A DNA stretch of 44,270 nt from Candidatus Krumholzibacteriota bacterium (lineage in GTDB: Bacteria; Krumholzibacteriota; Krumholzibacteriia; Krumholzibacteriales; Krumholzibacteriaceae): assembly GCA_016931295.1 (NCBI GenBank), contig JAFGEZ010000007.1, positions 1 to 44,270 of the forward strand, read 5' to 3'. The notes below the pieces were generated by a model. The model was not told the origin of the DNA, did no database searches, and saw nothing but the letters and a program-made list of their open reading frames with translations. This document shows, piece by piece, positions 40,354 to 44,270 of the stretch (positions are counted from its first letter, which is position 1; each line of letters opens with the position of its first letter). The translations under genes were made by a program, and so were the position numbers.

Positions 40354-40812
40354 ATGAAATTCACCAGCATGTTCAGATACGGGCTGCGCGCCCTCTCCGT
40401 GATCGCGGCGCGGCACGGCCAGGGGCCCGTGTCGGCGAGACGCATCGCCGAACTCGAGGATCTCTCCCCGGCGTTCCTCGAGCAACTCCTCGCGCGGCTC
40501 CGCCGCGGTGGGGTCGTCGTGGGCGTGCGGGGACCCGGCGGCGGCTTCCGTCTCGCCCGATCCCCGGATCAGATCGGTGTCGACCAGATCGCCCGGGCGC
40601 TCGAGGGGCCGCTCTGCGTGGCGAAATGCGTCTGCCCGGAAGGCTCCGAGAGCGAGGAGTGCGATCGGATCGACCGGTGCGCGGCGCAGCCACTGCTTCG
40701 CAAGCTCGGCGACGACATCACCGGTGTCCTCGGATCCTACACGCTCGCCGATGTCGCCTGCGACATGAATGATCCCGGCGCGGGGCCGGAGCGCGGAAAG
40801 GCGGGGCGATGA
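40354..40812 (+). CDS. Rrf2-family transcriptional regulator (IscR-like) with a cysteine cluster
   Basis: A 152-residue winged-helix regulator. The DNA-binding half has MFRYGLRALSVIAARHG, SARRIAELEDLSPAFLEQLL and LRRGGVVVGVRGPGGGFRLA (wing). The effector region has Cys88, 92, 94, 103 and 109 (LCVAKCVCPEG...EECDRIDRC), where IscR has three Cys plus His as [2Fe-2S] ligands; Cys136 follows further on. An iron-sulfur sensor of cluster status is the likely role, with more cysteines than IscR. The stop overlaps the cysteine desulfurase start (ATGA), as expected for a regulator of that operon. ATG at 40354. Confidence 0.88.
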   Translation: MKFTSMFRYGLRALSVIAARHGQGPVSARRIAELEDLSPAFLEQLLARLRRGGVVVGVRGPGGGFRLARSPDQIGVDQIARALEGPLCVAKCVCPEGSESEECDRIDRCAAQPLLRKLGDDITGVLGSYTLADVACDMNDPGAGPERGKAGR

Positions 40813-41969
40813 CGATCAGGCCGGCCGGGCGCGTCTATTTCGATCACAATGCCACGACCGCCGCGCGGCCGGAGGTCGTCGAGGCGATGATCCCCTGGTT
40901 CACCGACAGGCCGGGGAATCCGCACAGCATCCATCACTTCGGAAGCGAGGCGCACGAGGCGGTCGAAGGGGCGCGGGCGAGCCTCGCCGCGCTCATAGGC
41001 TGCGCGCCCGACGAGATCATCTTCACCTCGGGGGGCACCGAGTCCGATAACCTCGCCGTCCGCGGATCGGTCCGCGGCAAGGCGCGGCCGCACGTGGTGA
41101 CGAGCATGATCGAGCATCCGGCCGTTTATGCGACCTGCCGCGATCTCGAGCGCGGCGGCGTCGAGGTGGATTACGCGCCGGTCGACGAGGACGGCGTCGT
41201 CAGTCTCGACGCGTTCGGGGACGCGCTCCGCCCCGACACCGCGCTCGCGAGCGTCATGCTCGCCAACAACGAGACGGGAGTCGTCCAGCCGATCGCCGAC
41301 ATCGCCCGGCTCTGCCGCGCCCGCGGCGTCCCGCTGCACGTCGACGGCGTCCAGGGCGTCGGCAAGATCCCCGTCGACGTGGAGGCTCTCGGGATCGACA
41401 TGCTCTCCGTCTCGGCGCACAAGTTCTACGGGCCGAAGGGTATCGGCGCCCTCTACGTGCGCCGCGGGATCGAGCTCGAACGGTTCATGACCGGGGGCGC
41501 CCAGGAACGCGGACTCCGGCCGGGCACGATGAACGTTCCGGCGATCGTCGGGTTCGGCGAGGCGTGCCGTATCGCGCGGGAGGCCATTCCGGGGGAGGCG
41601 ATGCGGATCGGCCGGCTCCGCGACCGGCTCCAGGCGGGGTTGCTCGAGAGAACCGGGGGGATCATCGTGAACGGCGGCGGCGTCCGGCGGATACCCAACA
41701 CGATCAGCCTCGCCGTGCCGCGGATCGAGGGGGAGGCGATCACGCTCAACCTCGCCGTGCTCGGCTTCGCCGTCTCGAGCGTCAGCGCCTGCGCGAGCGG
41801 TTCGGAGGAGACGAGTCACGTCCTGCTCGCGATGGGACTCGAGCCGGACGTCGCCCAGGGGGCCGTCCGCATCTCTCTCGGCGCCCAAAACACGGACGAC
41901 GAGGTCGACGCCTTTCTCGAAGCCTTTCCCGCGGTCGTGTCCCGTCTCCGCGAACTCTCGCCGCTATGA
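40809..41969 (+). CDS. iscS: Cysteine desulfurase (IscS/NifS family)
   Basis: A 386-residue PLP enzyme releasing sulfur from cysteine as a persulfide. Motifs are YFDHNATTAARPEV at the N-terminus, GGTESDN, MLANNETGVVQPIADI, VDGVQGVGKIPVD, the PLP Lys205 in SVSAHKFYGPKG, RPGTMNVPAIVGF, and the persulfide-forming Cys328 in SSVSACASGSEETSHVL. The order Rrf2-iscS-mnmA without iscU nearby suggests that a main sulfur acceptor is MnmA for tRNA thiolation, in addition to iron-sulfur assembly. Both ends overlap neighbouring genes by four bases. The NifS/IscS subgroup is not certain. Confidence 0.95.
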   Translation: MTIRPAGRVYFDHNATTAARPEVVEAMIPWFTDRPGNPHSIHHFGSEAHEAVEGARASLAALIGCAPDEIIFTSGGTESDNLAVRGSVRGKARPHVVTSMIEHPAVYATCRDLERGGVEVDYAPVDEDGVVSLDAFGDALRPDTALASVMLANNETGVVQPIADIARLCRARGVPLHVDGVQGVGKIPVDVEALGIDMLSVSAHKFYGPKGIGALYVRRGIELERFMTGGAQERGLRPGTMNVPAIVGFGEACRIAREAIPGEAMRIGRLRDRLQAGLLERTGGIIVNGGGVRRIPNTISLAVPRIEGEAITLNLAVLGFAVSSVSACASGSEETSHVLLAMGLEPDVAQGAVRISLGAQNTDDEVDAFLEAFPAVVSRLRELSPL

Positions 41970-43096
41970 CGAAGTCGCCGGACGATCTCCGCGAAGCGAT
42001 CGCCGCCGCCGGCGGGGTGCCCGAGGGGCGCGGCGCGGGCGTCGCCGTCGGGATGAGCGGCGGCGTCGACTCCGCCGCGGCCGCGTGGATCCTCGCCGGG
42101 CGGGGATACCGCGTCGTCGGCGTGACCTTCCGGTTTGTTCCGCGATCGGCGCCGTGTGCATCGAATCGCGGACAGAGCGACGACGCGGACGTCCTCGGCG
42201 CGGCGGCCCTCTGCCGCCGCCTCGGCGTCGAGCACGTCGTCGAGGATCTCGCGGAAGACTTCGATCGCGAGGTGATCGGCCGTTTCGTCGATGCCTACCG
42301 CCGGGGGGAGACTCCCAACCCCTGCATCCTCTGCAACGAGAAGGTGAAGTTTCCCGCCCTCGCCCGCGCGGCGGACAGGCGGGGCCTGCCCCTCGTCGCG
42401 ACGGGGCACTACGCGCGCACGGTGCGCTTTTCGCGAGGCGCCGTGTTTCTCGCCGCCGGTCTCGACGAAGAGAAGGACCAGTCCTATTTCCTCTACCGCG
42501 TGCCGGTCTCGATCCTCGAGCGGACAATCTTTCCCCTCGGCGGGCTTTGCAAGGAGGAGGTCGTCAGGGCGGCCGCGCGGGCCGGCGTCGCGCCGCAGCG
42601 CGCCGGGGAGAGCCAGGACGCCTGTTTCGTGCCGGCGGGCGGTCTCCGCGATTTCCTCGCCGGCCGGATCGACGTCGAACCGGGGGAGGTCGTCGACGAG
42701 GAGGGACGCGTGCTCGGCCGTCACGACGGGACGGCGCTCTTCACCGTGGGGCAGCGGCGCGGCCTGGGAATCGCGGGGCCGGGGGCGCGCTACGTCAAGG
42801 AGATCGATCCGGCGAAGCGGCGGATCGTCCTCGCGCCCGCGAAGGCCCTCGGCGCGCGCCGCGTCCTTTGCCGGTCTCCCCGTCTCCGCACGAGGCGGCT
42901 TCTTCCGCCCCTCGAGGCGAAGATACGGTCCCGTCACCGGCCCGCCGACGTCGCCGCCGTCACGATCGTGCGCGGCGGGTTCGTTGTCGAGCTCGCCGAG
43001 TTCCAGCGCGCGCCGACGCCGGGGCAGTCGCTCGTCCTGTACCGGGACGGGGTCGTCCTGGGAGGCGGCGTCATCGCGCCGGGGTCGACGCCGTGA
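41966..43096 (+). CDS. mnmA: tRNA-specific 2-thiouridylase MnmA
   Basis: A 376-residue ATP-dependent enzyme that makes 2-thiouridine at position 34 of Lys, Glu and Gln tRNAs. The PP-loop is GMSGGVDSAAAAW (29-41), the nucleophilic Cys123 is in TPNPCILCNEKVKF, the persulfide Cys220 is in GESQDACFVP, and FTVGQRRGLGI marks the central domain. The C-terminal beta-barrel runs to GGGVIAP. All catalytic residues are present. It starts within the iscS stop and ends within the start of the next gene (GTGA at 43093-43096). An extra Cys120 sits three residues before the nucleophile. Confidence 0.95.
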   Translation: MTKSPDDLREAIAAAGGVPEGRGAGVAVGMSGGVDSAAAAWILAGRGYRVVGVTFRFVPRSAPCASNRGQSDDADVLGAAALCRRLGVEHVVEDLAEDFDREVIGRFVDAYRRGETPNPCILCNEKVKFPALARAADRRGLPLVATGHYARTVRFSRGAVFLAAGLDEEKDQSYFLYRVPVSILERTIFPLGGLCKEEVVRAAARAGVAPQRAGESQDACFVPAGGLRDFLAGRIDVEPGEVVDEEGRVLGRHDGTALFTVGQRRGLGIAGPGARYVKEIDPAKRRIVLAPAKALGARRVLCRSPRLRTRRLLPPLEAKIRSRHRPADVAAVTIVRGGFVVELAEFQRAPTPGQSLVLYRDGVVLGGGVIAPGSTP

Positions 43097-44016
43097 CCCG
43101 CATCGCCGCGGCCGCCGCGATCCTCCTCGCCGTCCTCGCCGGACCGGCGGCGGGGGAGGAGGTCCTGAGGGGGGAGAACGTCGTCGTCCGCTATCCGGCC
43201 AACCGGCGGGCGCTCGCAGAGGAGACGGTCCGGATCGTCGTCGCCGAGGCGCCAGGGATCGCCGAGGCGATCGGGCTCGCGCGGCCGGGGGCGATCGTCG
43301 TCGACATCGCCGGCGACACCGAACACTACCGCCGCCTCCACCGGGGCATCCTCCCCGAATGGAGCGCCGCCTTCAGCCGAATCGACCGCGGGGAGATCGG
43401 GCTCGACGCCTCGCGGCTCGCCGACGGTCCCCGTTCCCTCTCCACGATCCTGCGCCACGAGATCGCCCACGTCCTCTTCGCGCAGCGGACCGGCGGCGCC
43501 GCGTGCCCGACCTGGTTTCTCGAGGGGGTGGCGATGCGGCTCTCCCGCGAGTGGGGCTTCGGCGAGCAGCTCCGCCTCGCCCGTCTGCTCTGGCGGTACG
43601 AACCGCCGCTCGTGGACGAGCTCGAGGGCCGCTTTCCACGCCCCGCCGACGAGGCCTCCCTCGCCTACGGGCTGAGTTACCTCGCCGTCATGGAACTCCT
43701 CAACGACCGTCCGGACGATCTGCGGACCGTCGCGGCCTTCATCGAGAAGACCGGGGATTTCGACGAGGCCTTCGCGTCAACGTTCGGCGAGCCGGTCGAC
43801 GCCTTCGCCCTCCGGCTCGACGCGGTCGTCAGGAAGCGGTACCGGACGGGAGGGGCGTTCGTCTCCTCGGCCTCCTGGTGGACGCCGCTCGCGTTCCTCT
43901 TTCTCCTCGCCTGGGCGGTCAGGCGGCGGCGCAACCGGCGGCGTCTCGCGGCGTGGGAGGCGGACGAGGCGGCCGCCCGCGGTCCGTCGGGCGCGGACGG
44001 GCCCTATTCCGGTTGA
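43093..44016 (+). CDS. Membrane-anchored periplasmic gluzincin-like peptidase
   Basis: A 307-residue protein with a signal peptide (1-20, cut near PAAGE). An exported domain carries a zinc-peptidase motif RHEIAHVLFAQ (HExxH at 122-126) followed by WFLEGVAMRLS with Glu144 as third ligand, the arrangement of peptidase MA-like/gluzincin proteins. One transmembrane helix lies at about 262-281 (WWTPLAFLFLLAWAV), followed by a short basic cytoplasmic tail. It would act on periplasmic proteins; no substrate can be named. It is translationally coupled to mnmA through GTGA, although a functional link with tRNA thiolation is not obvious. The GTG start at 43093 is fixed by the signal peptide. Confidence 0.83.
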   Translation: MTRIAAAAAILLAVLAGPAAGEEVLRGENVVVRYPANRRALAEETVRIVVAEAPGIAEAIGLARPGAIVVDIAGDTEHYRRLHRGILPEWSAAFSRIDRGEIGLDASRLADGPRSLSTILRHEIAHVLFAQRTGGAACPTWFLEGVAMRLSREWGFGEQLRLARLLWRYEPPLVDELEGRFPRPADEASLAYGLSYLAVMELLNDRPDDLRTVAAFIEKTGDFDEAFASTFGEPVDAFALRLDAVVRKRYRTGGAFVSSASWWTPLAFLFLLAWAVRRRRNRRRLAAWEADEAAARGPSGADGPYSG

Positions 44017-44041
44017 CACCCGTCCGCCCGCTTCGTATACT
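44013..44041 (+). promoter_or_regulatory. Consensus promoter of the tRNA-Ser genes
   Basis: TTGACA (44013-44018), a spacer of exactly 17 bases, TATACT (44036-44041). The -35 overlaps the stop codon of the peptidase gene. The predicted transcription start is about 44048. Confidence 0.8.
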
Positions 44042-44047
44042 CTCGCA

Positions 44048-44071
44048 GAATCCTCCCCCCGCGGAGGATTC
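44048..44071 (+). other. Perfect hairpin at the 5' end of the tRNA precursor
   Basis: GAATCCTCC (44048-44056) pairs with GGAGGATTC (44063-44071) over nine bases around a CCCCGC loop. The hairpin begins at the predicted transcription start and ends six bases before the mature tRNA, so it would form the leader of the precursor. It has no T-run after it. Confidence 0.6.
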
Positions 44072-44077
44072 ACATGT

Positions 44078-44164
44078 GGAGGGCTAGTCCTAACTGGTAA
44101 GGCAGCGGATTTGAAATCCGCCGGGCGCAAGCCCTTGGGGGTTCGAGTCCCTCGCCCTCCGCCA
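44078..44164 (+). tRNA. tRNA-Ser(UGA), atypical D-arm
   Basis: An 87-nt class II tRNA with encoded CCA. The acceptor GGAGGGC (44078-44084) pairs fully with GCCCTCC (44154-44160), discriminator G, CCA at 44162-44164. The anticodon stem GCGGA/TCCGC holds loop TTTGAAA, anticodon UGA reading UCA and related Ser codons. The variable arm is GGGC-GCAA-GCCC and the T-loop is TTCGAGT. G discriminator and long variable arm fit serine. The D-region GTCCTAACTGGTAAGGCA has the same length as in tRNA-Ser(GCU) nearby, but its stem is weak (G-C, U-G, C-G) and it lacks the usual CGAG...GG layout. It is not tRNA-Sec, which would have anticodon UCA and a longer acceptor. Confidence 0.85.
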
Positions 44165-44185
44165 GAACGAACACGACAGGCGCGC

Positions 44186-44270
44186 GGAGAGGTGGCCGAG
44201 CGGCTGAAGGCATCCGCCTGCTAAGCGGTTGTAGGGGTAACACTCTACCGAGGGTTCGAATCCCTCCCTC
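44186..44270 (+). tRNA. tRNA-Ser(GCU), 3' end cut by the window
   Basis: GGAGAGG acceptor, D-arm TGGCCGAGCGGCTGAAGGCA typical of serine tRNAs, anticodon stem TCCGC/GCGGT with loop CTGCTAA (anticodon GCU, codons AGC/AGU), long variable arm, and T-arm GAGGG-TTCGAAT-CCCTC. The window ends four bases into the 3' acceptor strand (CCTC). It lies 21 bases after the previous tRNA, so both are likely in one transcript. Confidence 0.93.

Noticed and set aside
44078-44164. tRNA-Sec or an allo-tRNA
   Set aside because: The anticodon is UGA, not UCA, the acceptor/T-arm is the normal 7/5 arrangement and the D-stem is short rather than six pairs. Serine identity is the simpler reading.
1-44270. CRISPR array, prophage, insertion sequence, toxin-antitoxin or integrative element
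   Set aside because: No spaced direct repeats, transposase, integrase or phage structural genes were seen, and base composition is uniform by eye. The two tRNAs at the right edge could be integration targets but no att repeat is visible within the window.

Overview
The window is GC-rich (about two thirds G+C by eye) and densely coded. It carries 43 protein genes, two tRNA-Ser genes and one strong candidate small-RNA gene. There is no sign of phage, insertion sequence, CRISPR or plasmid functions. The organism looks like a diderm bacterium: there are lipoproteins with lipoboxes, a predicted outer-membrane beta-barrel, a BamE-like lipoprotein, an O-antigen-ligase-like protein and a flippase. 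A secreted M14 peptidase ends in an NPFNPST/FlgD-like C-terminal domain, which is common in the FCB superphylum and neighbouring candidate phyla. A high-GC lineage such as Krumholzibacteriota, Eisenbacteria or Latescibacterota would fit, but this is inference and cannot be fixed from the sequence alone.

Layout. (1) 1-10453, plus strand: a conserved information-processing block, ruvB(end)-queA-tgt-yajC-def-fmt-PASTA protein-rpe, then a promoter and ffh-rpsP-khpA-rimM-trmD-rplS-rnhB-yraN. Junctions are tight and several are ATGA overlaps. It covers queuosine tRNA modification, protein export (YajC, Ffh), N-terminal formyl-Met processing and ribosome/tRNA maturation. (2) 10450-11362: a BamE-like lipoprotein gene and, on the minus strand, a free-standing structured RNA gene with a perfect TTGACA-N17-TATAAT promoter and a U8 tail. 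(3) 11363-15495, minus strand: three transporters (AgcS, NSS/SNF, EamA). (4) 15621-22370: a small secreted protein, L-lysine 6-transaminase, an FmdB zinc ribbon, a methyltransferase and a secreted M14 carboxypeptidase sharing a divergent promoter region, and an M29-type aminopeptidase. (5) 22363-35203: an envelope-polysaccharide neighbourhood (O-antigen-ligase-like protein, M24 peptidase, MurB, Wzx-like flippase, large GT-C-like membrane protein, asparagine-synthetase-like protein, OPT transporter, methyltransferase). (6) 35271-40255: a secreted/outer-membrane set (DNRLRE-like lipoprotein, beta-barrel, two TPR proteins, periplasmic cyclophilin). (7) 40354-44016: an Rrf2 regulator-cysteine desulfurase-mnmA-gluzincin operon with every junction overlapping, linking sulfur mobilisation to tRNA 2-thiolation. 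(8) tRNA-Ser(UGA) and the start of tRNA-Ser(GCU).

Regulation is unusually legible. Against the GC-rich background, sigma70-type promoters stand out: a TTGAC/TTGCC/TTGAA -35 box, a 17-18 bp spacer, and an AT-rich -10. They occur in front of most transcription units and let operon boundaries be drawn. Intrinsic terminators or hairpins sit at 17709, 18100 (minus), 22397, 26147 and 39650.

The features most worth follow-up are the ~119-nt rod-shaped RNA at 11166-11284 (minus), the kinase-less PASTA gene between fmt and rpe, the amidotransferase-dead asparagine-synthetase homologue in the polysaccharide neighbourhood, and the unassigned outer-membrane lipoprotein/barrel/TPR operon.
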